Of a stretch of 64,000 bases of DNA, positions 20,866-31,108 are shown one piece after another. The notes under the pieces are model-generated. The model did not search any database and had not been told where the DNA came from. It saw only the letters and a list, made by a program, of their open reading frames with translations. Within the stretch, counting starts at the first letter, position 1, and each line of letters begins with the position of its first letter. Position numbers and translations under genes: made by a program. Source of the stretch: an uncultured Pelagibacteraceae bacterium (GTDB taxonomy: Bacteria > Pseudomonadota > Alphaproteobacteria > Pelagibacterales > Pelagibacteraceae); the NCBI GenBank assembly GCA_902544135.1, contig CACCBF010000003.1, positions 1-64,000 of the forward strand. The letters run 5' to 3'.

Positions 20866-20931
20866 TATTGACAGTCAATATAAAAACCCATAATATCCCA
20901 TAAGTTCCCATATACAGGAATTTAGGAATTT
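20866..20931 (+). promoter_or_regulatory. mraZ promoter with MraZ-box-like CCCA repeats
   Basis: TTGACA (20868-20873), 17-nt spacer, TAATAT (20891-20896); CCCA at 20887, 20897, 20907 (exact 10-bp phase); palindrome TATTGAC-A-GTCAATA at 20866-20880; tandem AGGAATTT at 20916-20931. Confidence 0.75.
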
Positions 20932-20938
20932 ATGGTTT

Positions 20939-21394
20939 ATGTTTTTATCAACCTACGAAAACAAACTAGACAAAAAAGGAAGGGTGTCTGTGCCTGCGGG
21001 TTTTAGATCGTATTTATCTAATCTTGGTTATAATGGTGTAATTTGTTACCCGTCTTTTAATAACCAATCAATAGAGGCTTGGCCACAAGACAGAATTGAA
21101 AAAATTTCCAGTTCAATTGAAACTTTAAATCCTTTTGAGGAAAAAAGAGACTTTTTTGCAACATCGATTTTATCTGAAAGTATCAATTTACAATTTGATA
21201 GCGAGGGCAGAATATCATTACCTATAAAATTATTAAAACACGCAAAAATAAAAAAAAATATGATTTTTGTTGGTCAAGGTAAGACGTTCCAAATATGGGA
21301 ACCAGAAGCATTTAAAAAATTTAAAACTAACGCTAGAAAAAAAGCAAATTTACATAGAGCTAGTCTTAAATGGGAGCATCAACTTAACAAATAA
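20939..21394 (+). CDS. mraZ: Transcriptional regulator MraZ
   Basis: [23 protein letters not shown] and [18 protein letters not shown] AbrB-like duplicated domain. Confidence 0.96.
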   Translation: MFLSTYENKLDKKGRVSVPAGFRSYLSNLGYNGVICYPSFNNQSIEAWPQDRIEKISSSIETLNPFEEKRDFFATSILSESINLQFDSEGRISLPIKLLKHAKIKKNMIFVGQGKTFQIWEPEAFKKFKTNARKKANLHRASLKWEHQLNK

Positions 21395-21405
21395 CGGGGG
21401 ATATA

Positions 21406-22881
21406 ATGACAATTAATTTTAAAGTACCTGAGATTAAAGAGTTACAACCAAGACTCTTGGTAATGGGTATTGGTGGAGCAGGTGGAAATGCTATTAATGA
21501 GATGATTGATAATGGAATGCAAGGAGTTGAGTTTATTGCAGTAAACACAGATGCTCAAGATTTAAAGCACAGCAAAGCAAAATCAAAAATTCAAATTGGC
21601 TTAAATTTAACAAAGGGTTTAGGTGCGGGAGCAAAACTTGATATAGGTCAAGCAGCTGCAGACGAGTCTTTGAATGATATTGTTAATATCTTACAGGGTG
21701 CTAACATGGTATTTATAGCTGCTGGAATGGGTGGTGGAACCGGCACAGGTGCTGCTCATGTGATTGCTAGAGCTGCTAAAGAACTTAATATTTTGACTGT
21801 TGGTGTAGTTACTTTACCTTTTTTATATGAAGGACCTTCAAGAATGAGAAGAGCTCAACAAGGATTGGAGGAATTGAGAAGACATGTTGATACAATTATA
21901 GTCATCCCAAATCAAAATTTGTTTAAAATTGCAAATGAACAGACAACTTTTGAGGAGTCGTTTAACTTATCAAATAATGTTCTGATGCATGGGGTACAGA
22001 GTATAACTGATTTAATGGTTAGGCCCGGATTAATAAACCTTGATTTTGCTGATGTTGAATCCGTAATGGCTTCAATGGGTAAAGCAATGATGGGAACAGG
22101 TGAAGCTGAGGGTGAAGGTAGAGCAATGAAAGCAGCTGAGATGGCAATTAGTAACCCATTAATAGATGATTATACTTTAAAGGGTGCAAAAGGATTATTA
22201 ATAAACATTACCGGAGGAAAGGATCTTAAGCTTTTTGAAGTTGATGAGGCAGTCAATAAAGTCAGAACAGAGGTAGATCCTGAAGCAGAATTGATTATTG
22301 GTGCAATTACTGATCCGGAACTTGATGGAAAAATGAGAGTCTCAATCGTTGCAACTTCTCTGGATGGTCAACAGCCTGAAACTAAATCAGTAATTAATAT
22401 GGTTCATAGAATACAAAATAGAAATCCTGGTTATTCTGATTTTGTAGCCAATGGTATGACGCAATCTTCTCAATTTAGCGGAAACAATTCAAATCTGGTC
22501 TCCCATGGTGCGAATGCTCTTAAGCTCGAGAATGAGATTGTAACTGATACTTTACAAAGTCAAACAAACAATCAATCAGTTAGTGACATGAATAATCAAT
22601 ATCATGAAGAACTTTTGAAAAACCAGGAAATTGAGAAAATTGATAGTTTAAGTTCTGAAGATACTGAGATGTCTTTTTCTCAAGAAACCTCTGAGCCTTT
22701 AGAAAAAATAGAGGAAGATCAAAATGGTTTGAGAGAATTTGGCGTAGACACTGACGAACCAGACTTATTTAGTTCTGAAAATAATAATTTAGATTCAAAT
22801 GATCTTTTAAATTCTTCAGAGGATGAAAAAGACGATGATGATCTTGAAATTCCTGCATTTTTAAGAAGACAAAAAAATTAA
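21406..22881 (+). CDS. ftsZ: Cell division protein FtsZ
   Basis: [23 protein letters not shown] tubulin signature, C-terminal conserved peptide [10 protein letters not shown]. Confidence 0.98.
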   Translation: MTINFKVPEIKELQPRLLVMGIGGAGGNAINEMIDNGMQGVEFIAVNTDAQDLKHSKAKSKIQIGLNLTKGLGAGAKLDIGQAAADESLNDIVNILQGANMVFIAAGMGGGTGTGAAHVIARAAKELNILTVGVVTLPFLYEGPSRMRRAQQGLEELRRHVDTIIVIPNQNLFKIANEQTTFEESFNLSNNVLMHGVQSITDLMVRPGLINLDFADVESVMASMGKAMMGTGEAEGEGRAMKAAEMAISNPLIDDYTLKGAKGLLINITGGKDLKLFEVDEAVNKVRTEVDPEAELIIGAITDPELDGKMRVSIVATSLDGQQPETKSVINMVHRIQNRNPGYSDFVANGMTQSSQFSGNNSNLVSHGANALKLENEIVTDTLQSQTNNQSVSDMNNQYHEELLKNQEIEKIDSLSSEDTEMSFSQETSEPLEKIEEDQNGLREFGVDTDEPDLFSSENNNLDSNDLLNSSEDEKDDDDLEIPAFLRRQKN

Positions 22882-22899
22882 TGATCTTCGAGAAAATAA

Positions 22900-23910
22900 A
22901 TGGAAGCCACCATAGTACCGGATAGATTAAATCACTATCCAGTATTGCTAAAAGAAATCATTAGCATTATTTCCCCTCAATATGGTGGCACATTTATTGA
23001 TTGTACTTTTGGTCAAGGTGGATACTCAAAAGAGATACTAAAATTTTCAAATACTAAAGTGATTAGCATTGATAGAGATATTAAGAGCAAAAAGATAGCA
23101 GACCAAATTAGTAGAAATTATGAGGATAGATTTTTTTTTAAGAATATCAAATTTAGTCAGTTAAATAACTTAAAGGTAAAAAATGAAAATATTAAAGGAG
23201 TAATTTTTGATTTAGGTTACTCTTTAAATCAGATAAAAGATGATGCAAAAGGATTATCATTTAGTTCTCAAGGTCAACTTAATATGAAATTAGGTCTAAA
23301 TGATTTTTCAGCAAAAGAGGTGATTAATAAATTAGAGTCAAATGACTTACAAAAAATTTTTAAATATTTTGGTGAAGAGAAAGAGGCGAAAAAGATTGCA
23401 AATAGAATAGTGGATGAGAGAGTAAAGCAAGAAATTGATACACAAACTTTAGTTAATATTATCGAGTCGGTAAAAAGAAGAAATTATTCTAAAATTCATA
23501 ATTCAACGAAAGTTTTTCAGGCAATTAGAATATTCGTAAATAAAGAAATTAGTGAATTAATTCATGGATTGATAAATGCTGCAAAAATTTTAAAAAAAGA
23601 TGGAATTTTAGCAGTAGTTAGTTTTCACTCACTAGAGGATAAAATTGTAAAATATTTTTTTAGAAGTTTATCCGAAAATAAAAGTATCTCACGGTACCAA
23701 CCTAAAATAATTCAGTCGGATCCTTTATTTTTTACAAAACAGAAAAAGCCTATTGTTCCAGGCAAAAAAGAATTAAGTGAAAATATATCATCTAGGTCTG
23801 CAAAATTGAGATTTATTATAAAAAAAAAAAATTTTTATAATTTTGAAACCGATGTATTTGAGAAATTTAAATCTTTAATTGAAGTAGAAAATATAAGTAA
23901 TAAATTATGA
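22900..23910 (+). CDS. rsmH: 16S rRNA (cytosine-N4)-methyltransferase RsmH (MraW)
   Basis: [43 protein letters not shown]. Confidence 0.97.
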   Translation: MEATIVPDRLNHYPVLLKEIISIISPQYGGTFIDCTFGQGGYSKEILKFSNTKVISIDRDIKSKKIADQISRNYEDRFFFKNIKFSQLNNLKVKNENIKGVIFDLGYSLNQIKDDAKGLSFSSQGQLNMKLGLNDFSAKEVINKLESNDLQKIFKYFGEEKEAKKIANRIVDERVKQEIDTQTLVNIIESVKRRNYSKIHNSTKVFQAIRIFVNKEISELIHGLINAAKILKKDGILAVVSFHSLEDKIVKYFFRSLSENKSISRYQPKIIQSDPLFFTKQKKPIVPGKKELSENISSRSAKLRFIIKKKNFYNFETDVFEKFKSLIEVENISNKL

Positions 23911-24224
23911 AAAAAATTGTAGTAATTACTTTTATATTTCTGCTAATATTTTCTACTGCAATAATTAAAAATTCTACTAAAAAAATTGAAGATGAAATTT
24001 TTACAGTAAAAGAAAATTTAAGAGTGTTTGAAAATGAACTAGGTAATACTAGACTAGAATTTGAATATTTAAGTTCAACAGAAAAATTACTTGAGTATCA
24101 ATCAAAGTATTTCGAAAAGGATCTCATACAAAAGAATATAAATTCAATAAAGACATTAATTAAAAAATCAGATGATTTATTTATTAGTGATCTAAATACC
24201 TTTGAAATAAATGAAAAAAAATAA
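23907..24224 (+). CDS. ftsL: FtsL-like cell division protein
   Basis: Small single-pass TM protein with coiled-coil, located between rsmH and ftsI. Confidence 0.75.
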   Translation: MKKIVVITFIFLLIFSTAIIKNSTKKIEDEIFTVKENLRVFENELGNTRLEFEYLSSTEKLLEYQSKYFEKDLIQKNINSIKTLIKKSDDLFISDLNTFEINEKK

Positions 24225-25899
24225 TTTGAATATTATCTTAGAAGATCAAAAAAATGACTTTATATATGAAAAAAGTAAATCAAATTTAAATATTTCATTT
24301 AATAGAATAAGTTTCATTTTTTTTATTTTTTTTATTATTTCAGTCATTTACTCTGTCCAACTAACTCATTTAGGTTCAAGAAAAGATAATAAAATAATTA
24401 ATTCAAATTTGCTAAATTCAACTCATAAACTTTATAGAGCAGATATAGTTGACAGAAATGGTAAATATTTAGTTAAAACTGTAAATTCTATAGATATTGG
24501 CATTAGTTCAAAAAAGATTATTAATAAAGATAAGTTAATTTTAAATTTAAAATATATTTTTCCAAATAAAGATTATGATCTAATCAAAAAAAAAATGGAA
24601 AAAAAGAATTTTTTCTATTTTGAAAAAAGAATATCACAAGAAAATTACGAAAAAGTAATGAAACTTGGTGACAAATCTATTCAGCCGGAGGACAGACTAC
24701 TAAGAATATACCCAGAAAAAAATTTATTCAGTCACATTATAGGTCAAATTAATGACAATAATACTGGTATTTCTGGCTTAGAAAAATCCTTTGATGATAA
24801 GCTCAAAATTTCAACCGAGCCAATTATATTAACTTTAGATAAAGATATTCAATATTTGGTAAGAAATGAATTAATAAAGTTCAATAAAATTTTTGATACC
24901 AAAGGAAGTGCAGCAATTTTAATGAATGTCAATAATGGTGAAATTTTATCTTTAGTTTCTTTGCCAGATTTTAACCCAAATAAAAGAGAGAGAATTACTG
25001 ATATAAACTATATTAATAGAGCAACAAAAGGAGTTTATGAATTTGGCTCGGTTTTTAAAACATTCACTCTAGCAGCAGCATTTAATGAGCGAATTATTGA
25101 GCCAGATTATAAATTTAAAAATTTACCAAAATCTTTGACATGCGCTGGATTTCCAATTAGAGAATATGATAACGAAATTCCCTCAGATCTTACAGCTGAA
25201 CAAATTTTAATAAGATCTGGAAACATAGGATCCGTCAGGATTGGCCAAAAAGTTGGAGAAGAAAAATTAAAATTATTTTTGTCAAAACTTGGTGTATTAA
25301 AAAAAATTGACTTTGATATTGAAGAAGTTGGTAAGCCAATCGATTTTAAGTGGGGAAAATGTCCACTAGCTACAGCTTCTTTTGGTCATGGTATTACAAC
25401 TACATTACTTCAAGTTGTTAAAGCGTACTCAATCATTGTGAATGGAGGTTATCATATAAAGCCAACTCTCGTTAAAATTAATAAAAAAGTAAAGGCTGAA
25501 AAAGTTTTAGATGAAAATATTTCAAGAAAAATTTTACCAATTCTAAGAAAAATTGTTTCAACTAAAGAAGGCACAGCTAAATTAGCTGATATTTATGGGT
25601 ACGATATTGGTGGTAAAACAGGGACTGCAAATAAAAGTATTAAAGGTGTCTACTCAAATGAAAAAGTTAATACTTTTGTTTCAGTTTTTCCTACAAAAAA
25701 ACCTAAATTTATTTTAGCAGTCATGTTAGATGCACCCAAAATAAATAATGATTATATTTATAATTATAGAGATGGATCGAATTTTAAATTGAAAGGAAGT
25801 CCAAGAAATACTGCTGGTTGGAATAGTGTGGAAGCAACAGGCCATATTGTGGAAAAAATTGGGCCCATTTTAGCCACAAAATATAGTGAAATTAATTAA
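24211..25899 (+). CDS. ftsI: Peptidoglycan transpeptidase FtsI/PBP3
   Basis: GSVFKTFT (SxxK), SGN, GGKTGTANK (KTG) motifs. Confidence 0.95.
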   Translation: MKKNNLNIILEDQKNDFIYEKSKSNLNISFNRISFIFFIFFIISVIYSVQLTHLGSRKDNKIINSNLLNSTHKLYRADIVDRNGKYLVKTVNSIDIGISSKKIINKDKLILNLKYIFPNKDYDLIKKKMEKKNFFYFEKRISQENYEKVMKLGDKSIQPEDRLLRIYPEKNLFSHIIGQINDNNTGISGLEKSFDDKLKISTEPIILTLDKDIQYLVRNELIKFNKIFDTKGSAAILMNVNNGEILSLVSLPDFNPNKRERITDINYINRATKGVYEFGSVFKTFTLAAAFNERIIEPDYKFKNLPKSLTCAGFPIREYDNEIPSDLTAEQILIRSGNIGSVRIGQKVGEEKLKLFLSKLGVLKKIDFDIEEVGKPIDFKWGKCPLATASFGHGITTTLLQVVKAYSIIVNGGYHIKPTLVKINKKVKAEKVLDENISRKILPILRKIVSTKEGTAKLADIYGYDIGGKTGTANKSIKGVYSNEKVNTFVSVFPTKKPKFILAVMLDAPKINNDYIYNYRDGSNFKLKGSPRNTAGWNSVEATGHIVEKIGPILATKYSEIN

Positions 25900-25902
25900 T
25901 TT

Positions 25903-28743
25903 ATGCAGCTTAAAGATTATTTTCCAGATATTAAGAAAGAATATTCTAATTTTTTTTTCTCTGGTATCTCTTTTGAGAGTTCAAAGATTAAAAAAAATTA
26001 TATTTTTTTTGCAATTAAAGGAAGTAATTTTGATGGTAATGATTTCATACCAATTGCAATAAAAAAAGGTTGCAGAATTATTATCACTGAAAAAAAAATC
26101 GAAAAGAAACTCAAAGGAATTTTGTTCATTTGCACAAAAAATATTAGAAAATTATTGGCAGAAGTTTCTTTTAAAATCTATAAAAATCAACCAAGAAATT
26201 TAATTGCAGTTACTGGAACAAATGGAAAATCATCTGTTTCTGATTTTTACTATCAAATATTGAAATTGAATAATAAAAAAGTTGCCTCTATTGGAACGTT
26301 GGGATTAAAGTCTAACAGTATTAACATTGATTTATCTAACACAACAATTGATCCAATTAAGTTAGGAAAAATTTTAAGTAAACTAAAAAAAAGGGGAGTT
26401 CAAAATGTAATCATGGAAGCATCAAGTCATGGTCTTGAGCAAAATAGACTTGATGGTTTGTTATTTAATTTAGGAATATTTACAAATTTTTCTCAGGATC
26501 ATTTAGATTATCATAAAAACTTAAACAATTATTTTAAAGCAAAACTTTATTTATTTGAAAATCTCATTAAAAAATTTGGCCATATTATAACAGATGATAA
26601 ATTACCAGAGTTTAATAAAATCAAAAAAATTTCATTAAAAAAAAATTTTAAACTTCACAAAATAAATAATAATAATTTATTTAAAATTTTATCTCACTCG
26701 TATCAAGGGGAAATGCAAGTGATAAAAATAGAATATAAAAGATCAATTAAAATTATAAAGCTTAATCTAATTGGTAAAATTCAATTAAAAAATCTTTTGA
26801 TGGCAATTATTGCAGCAAAAAAAAGTAACTTAAGCCTAAACAGAATTTTTAAAGTTCTACCACAGCTAATACCAGTTGAGGGAAGATTTGAAAATATTGG
26901 TAGAATTAGAAATAATTCAAAAGTAATACTTGATTATGCCCATACGCCAGAGGCTTTACAGACCTCTTTATTAAATTTAAGGGAGCAATTTAAGAATAAA
27001 AAAATTTCTTTACTTTTTGGCTGTGGTGGAAATAGAGATCAAAATAAAAGATCTAAAATGGGTAAAATCGCATCAAACTATTCTGATAAAATTTATCTCA
27101 CAGATGATAATCCAAGATATGAAGATCCAAAAAAAATTCGAGGAGATATAAAAAAAGGAATACATAATAAAAAAATTATTGAAATATCTAATAGGTCAGA
27201 GGCAATATTTAAAGCAATTAAAAATTTAAACTCAGGTGAAATATTGCTTGTTGCAGGAAAAGGTCACGAAAAAATACAGGACTTAGGTGACAAAAAAATT
27301 TATTTCTCAGACAAAAAAATTATTTTAGACTCAATCAAAAAAAAAAATTTAAATCTATCTAATAACCTAAAATTTAACATTTTAAGAGAGTTGTCTTCTA
27401 ATAAAAGATTGCCTACAAAATTGTCTTTAAATCTTGCTAGAATTAATTCAAAGGAAGTAAAGCAAAATGACTTTTTTTTTGCAATTAAAGGAAAAAAAAA
27501 CGACGGAAATAAATTTGTGAGTCATGCGTTTAAAAATAAAGCCTCTATTGCAATAGTGAATCAAATTCAAAAAAAATTTCAAACTAATAGGCAAATAAAA
27601 GTAGAGAATACATTAAATTTTTTAACTAAAGTCTCAAAAATTTTTAGGACAAACATAAACACAAATCTAATAGCCATTACTGGAAGTTGTGGAAAAACAA
27701 CACTTAAAGAATTATTAGGAGAAACTTTAGGAAAAATTTTCAAAGTAAGTATTTCTCCAAAATCTTATAATAATAAATATGGAGTTCCTCTGAGTTTATT
27801 AAACCTTAGAGAGAATGATGAATTTGGTGTTTTAGAAGTTGGAATGGATAAAAAAGGTGAAATAGATTATTTAACCAAAATCATACAACCTGATGTTAGT
27901 GTAATCACAAATGTTAATTTTGCTCATGCTAAAAATTTTGAAAGTATTAAGCAAATTGCAATTGCTAAATCTGAAATTATTCAAAATACTAAACAAGGCG
28001 GTTTTGTAGTATTGAACGCTGACGATAATTTTTTTAATTTACATAAAAGGATAGCTTTTAGAAATAATCTCAAGCTTATTTCTTTTGGAATAAAAGATAA
28101 AAATTCGAGTGTAAAATTTTTAGGTATTAAAAATAAAGGTAAATATTTTCAACTTTATATTCAATTTAACAGGTCAAAAAAATACTTTTTAGTCTCAAAT
28201 AATTTTCAAAATAATATTTATAATATTCTAGCTACATTAGCTATAATGAGTATCTATATTGATATCCATCAATTAAGTAAGAATATTTTTCTTAAGTTTA
28301 AAGTACCTCAAGGTAGGGGAGATTTATCAAAAATTAAAATTTTTAAAAAAAACATTAATCTAGTTGATGAAAGTTATAATTCAAACCCATTATCATTAAA
28401 ATCTGCTATTTTAAATTATGATAAAATTATTTCAAAAAAATTCAAAAAGTATCTTTTGCTTGGTGACATGTTGGAGCTTGGAAAATACTCAAAAAAACTT
28501 CATCAGTCAATAGCTACAATAATAAACAAAACTAATATTGATAAAGTATTTGTAAAAGGCCGATATATGAAATTTATGTTTGAAAAACTCTCAGACTCAA
28601 AAAAGGGTCGAGTTTTATCCAATAAATCTCAAATTATTGATTTGCTAAGAAATGATTTAAATAATAATGATAGTCTAATGGTTAAGGCTTCAAACGCGAC
28701 AGGTTTCAATAAGATATTAAAAGAGATAAAAGGTGTTGATTAA
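25903..28743 (+). CDS. MurE-MurF fusion: UDP-MurNAc-tripeptide synthetase / UDP-MurNAc-pentapeptide synthetase
   Basis: 946 aa; MurE half with AVTGTNGKSSVSDFYYQ and LDYAHTPEAL; MurF half with AITGSCGKTTLKELLGE and DESYNSNPLSLKSA in one continuous frame. Confidence 0.95.
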   Translation: MQLKDYFPDIKKEYSNFFFSGISFESSKIKKNYIFFAIKGSNFDGNDFIPIAIKKGCRIIITEKKIEKKLKGILFICTKNIRKLLAEVSFKIYKNQPRNLIAVTGTNGKSSVSDFYYQILKLNNKKVASIGTLGLKSNSINIDLSNTTIDPIKLGKILSKLKKRGVQNVIMEASSHGLEQNRLDGLLFNLGIFTNFSQDHLDYHKNLNNYFKAKLYLFENLIKKFGHIITDDKLPEFNKIKKISLKKNFKLHKINNNNLFKILSHSYQGEMQVIKIEYKRSIKIIKLNLIGKIQLKNLLMAIIAAKKSNLSLNRIFKVLPQLIPVEGRFENIGRIRNNSKVILDYAHTPEALQTSLLNLREQFKNKKISLLFGCGGNRDQNKRSKMGKIASNYSDKIYLTDDNPRYEDPKKIRGDIKKGIHNKKIIEISNRSEAIFKAIKNLNSGEILLVAGKGHEKIQDLGDKKIYFSDKKIILDSIKKKNLNLSNNLKFNILRELSSNKRLPTKLSLNLARINSKEVKQNDFFFAIKGKKNDGNKFVSHAFKNKASIAIVNQIQKKFQTNRQIKVENTLNFLTKVSKIFRTNINTNLIAITGSCGKTTLKELLGETLGKIFKVSISPKSYNNKYGVPLSLLNLRENDEFGVLEVGMDKKGEIDYLTKIIQPDVSVITNVNFAHAKNFESIKQIAIAKSEIIQNTKQGGFVVLNADDNFFNLHKRIAFRNNLKLISFGIKDKNSSVKFLGIKNKGKYFQLYIQFNRSKKYFLVSNNFQNNIYNILATLAIMSIYIDIHQLSKNIFLKFKVPQGRGDLSKIKIFKKNINLVDESYNSNPLSLKSAILNYDKIISKKFKKYLLLGDMLELGKYSKKLHQSIATIINKTNIDKVFVKGRYMKFMFEKLSDSKKGRVLSNKSQIIDLLRNDLNNNDSLMVKASNATGFNKILKEIKGVD

Positions 28744-29828
28744 TGTTATATCAATTCTTATTAAACTTTGTTGATACATTTAGTTTCTTAAATGTTTTTA
28801 AATATCTCACATTTAGGACTGGTCTATCTGTGTTTACTTCATTAGTGATTGTTTTAATTATTGGAGGTCCATTTATTAAATTTTTCTCTAACCAAAAAAT
28901 TTTTAACCCTATTAGAGACGATGGTCCAGAAGATCATGTTGTTAAAAAGATAGGAACTCCGACAATGGGTGGTGTAATCATCTTATTAGGTTTATTAATT
29001 TCAGTATTATTCTGGGCAGATTTATCGAATTTAAATATTTTATTTTGTATATATATTGCTATTACTTTTGGATTACTTGGAGCCTTTGATGACTATAAAA
29101 AAATTAAATATAGCAATTCTTCTGGAATTTCCTCTAAACTAAAAATAATTTTACAAATTTTGTTAGCGGTTGTTGGAGTAAGTTTATTTGTCTACTTTGC
29201 AGATTATCAAGGGATGTCCAACTTATATTTTCCATTTTTTAAAAATCTTATAGTAAATCTTGGATGGTTTTTTATTCCTTTTTCTGTTTTTGTAATAATT
29301 GGATCATCTAATGCTGTAAATCTCACAGATGGTCTTGATGGTTTAGCTACGGTCCCTGTTATATTGGTAGCTGCTTGTTTTGCATTTATAAGTTATGTAA
29401 CTGGAAATATAGTATTTTCTGATTATTTACAAATCCCCTACATAGAAGGTACGGGGGAAGTTTCAATTTTTTGTGGAGCGATTATAGGTTCTTGCCTAGG
29501 TTTTTTATGGTTTAACGCACCACCAGCTAAAATTTTTATGGGAGATACAGGCTCTTTATCTCTTGGCGGGTCTTTAGGGGCTGTAGGAATAATTACAAAG
29601 CATGAGATTGTATTAGCTATAACAGGTGGTCTTTTTGTCTTAGAGGCTGTATCAGTAATGGTCCAGGTAATATCTTTTAAACTGACAGGTAAAAGAATTT
29701 TTAAGATGGCACCAATTCATCATCATTTTGAAAAAAAAGGATGGCCAGAGTCAACAGTTGTAATAAGATTTTGGATTATTTCAATAATCCTAGCTATGAT
29801 TGGTTTGGCAACACTCAAATTAAGATAA
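28743..29828 (+). CDS. mraY: Phospho-N-acetylmuramoyl-pentapeptide transferase
   Basis: GTPTMGGVIIL, NLTDGLDGLA, MAPIHHHFEKKGWPE. Confidence 0.98.
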   Translation: MLYQFLLNFVDTFSFLNVFKYLTFRTGLSVFTSLVIVLIIGGPFIKFFSNQKIFNPIRDDGPEDHVVKKIGTPTMGGVIILLGLLISVLFWADLSNLNILFCIYIAITFGLLGAFDDYKKIKYSNSSGISSKLKIILQILLAVVGVSLFVYFADYQGMSNLYFPFFKNLIVNLGWFFIPFSVFVIIGSSNAVNLTDGLDGLATVPVILVAACFAFISYVTGNIVFSDYLQIPYIEGTGEVSIFCGAIIGSCLGFLWFNAPPAKIFMGDTGSLSLGGSLGAVGIITKHEIVLAITGGLFVLEAVSVMVQVISFKLTGKRIFKMAPIHHHFEKKGWPESTVVIRFWIISIILAMIGLATLKLR

Positions 29829-29839
29829 CGGAGAACTAT

Positions 29840-31108
29840 TTGAGTATTTTTTTAAATAAAAAAATATTAATTTACGGTTCAGGTAAAAGCGGATTATCAA
29901 CCTTAAAATTTTTAAAAAATAAATGTGAGGTTTTTTTATACGATGACTTTAAAAAAAATTTGAAAAAATCAGTTAGTCAGAAATTTATTTTAAAAAATCA
30001 ATTTGATTTCATTATAATAAGTCCCGGTATAGATTTAAATAAATGCAAGTTGTCTAGTTATTTAAAAAAAAATTTAGAAAAAATTCATACAGATTTAGAT
30101 GTTTTTTACTCTTTTTACAAAAATGATTGTATTTCGGTTACAGGAACAAATGGAAAATCCACAACTTGCCAACTTTTATATGAAATATTATCAAAACATA
30201 AATACGATGTGAAGTTGGCTGGAAATATAGGAAAACCAATATTATCCATAAAGAACATTAAATCTAAAACAATCTTTGTTATAGAGGCTTCATCTTATCA
30301 GCTTGAGTACAGTAAAATTTTTCAATCAAAATATGCGGTTATATTGAATATATCGCCAGATCATCTGGAAAGACACAAAACAATCAATAATTATGTAAAG
30401 GCTAAATTTAAAATTTTAAATAATAATTCGAAAAATTATTTTGGTTTTATTAACAAAAAAGACTCATTAACAACTAATGAATTAAAAAAACAAAAAATAA
30501 AAAGAAAAATATTAAGAGTTAACGTGTATCCAGAAAATTATATAAAAGAAAAAATAGACAATGAATATTTTTTAAACGAGGCAAATATAGAGAATTTTTC
30601 ATTCATAATGGCAATTTCAAATCAATTAAGATTAAAGAAAAAAATTGTTTTCGAAACTTTGAATAGATTTAATGGATTAAGATTTCGTCAACAAATAATT
30701 TACAAAAACTCTTTTCTTACTATAATTAATGATTCTAAATCTACCTCTTTTTCATCATCTATTTCCATTTTAAAAAATAAATTAAATATCTACTGGTTAT
30801 TAGGTGGAATACCTAAAAAAGGTGATAAGTTTAGTTTACCAAAGAAATATTATACCAATGTAAAGGCATTTATTTACGGAAAAAATAAAAAGTTTTTTAG
30901 TAAACAGTTAAAGGGCAAAATTCAACATAGTAATTTTAATAATCTAAATGATGCTTTAAAAAGAATATTTTTAATTATTAATAAAAAAAATTTTCCAAAA
31001 AAAAACATAATCTTTAGTCCCTCAGCAGCGTCTTTTGATAGTTTTAAAAATTTTGAGGATAGAGGAAACTATTTTAATAAACTTATAAAGAGATATTTGA
31101 ATGATTAA
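29840..31108 (+). CDS. murD: UDP-N-acetylmuramoylalanine--D-glutamate ligase
   Basis: Probable TTG start at 29840 (the supplied ORF extends upstream into mraY); LIYGSGKSGLSTL, SVTGTNGKSTTCQLL, NISPDHLERH. Confidence 0.93.
   Translation: MSIFLNKKILIYGSGKSGLSTLKFLKNKCEVFLYDDFKKNLKKSVSQKFILKNQFDFIIISPGIDLNKCKLSSYLKKNLEKIHTDLDVFYSFYKNDCISVTGTNGKSTTCQLLYEILSKHKYDVKLAGNIGKPILSIKNIKSKTIFVIEASSYQLEYSKIFQSKYAVILNISPDHLERHKTINNYVKAKFKILNNNSKNYFGFINKKDSLTTNELKKQKIKRKILRVNVYPENYIKEKIDNEYFLNEANIENFSFIMAISNQLRLKKKIVFETLNRFNGLRFRQQIIYKNSFLTIINDSKSTSFSSSISILKNKLNIYWLLGGIPKKGDKFSLPKKYYTNVKAFIYGKNKKFFSKQLKGKIQHSNFNNLNDALKRIFLIINKKNFPKKNIIFSPSAASFDSFKNFEDRGNYFNKLIKRYLND

Noticed and set aside
29741-29840. 5' extension of the murD ORF
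   Set aside because: Overlaps the conserved mraY 3' end in another frame; MurD homology starts at a TTG at 29840 (LSIFLNKKILIYGSGKSG).
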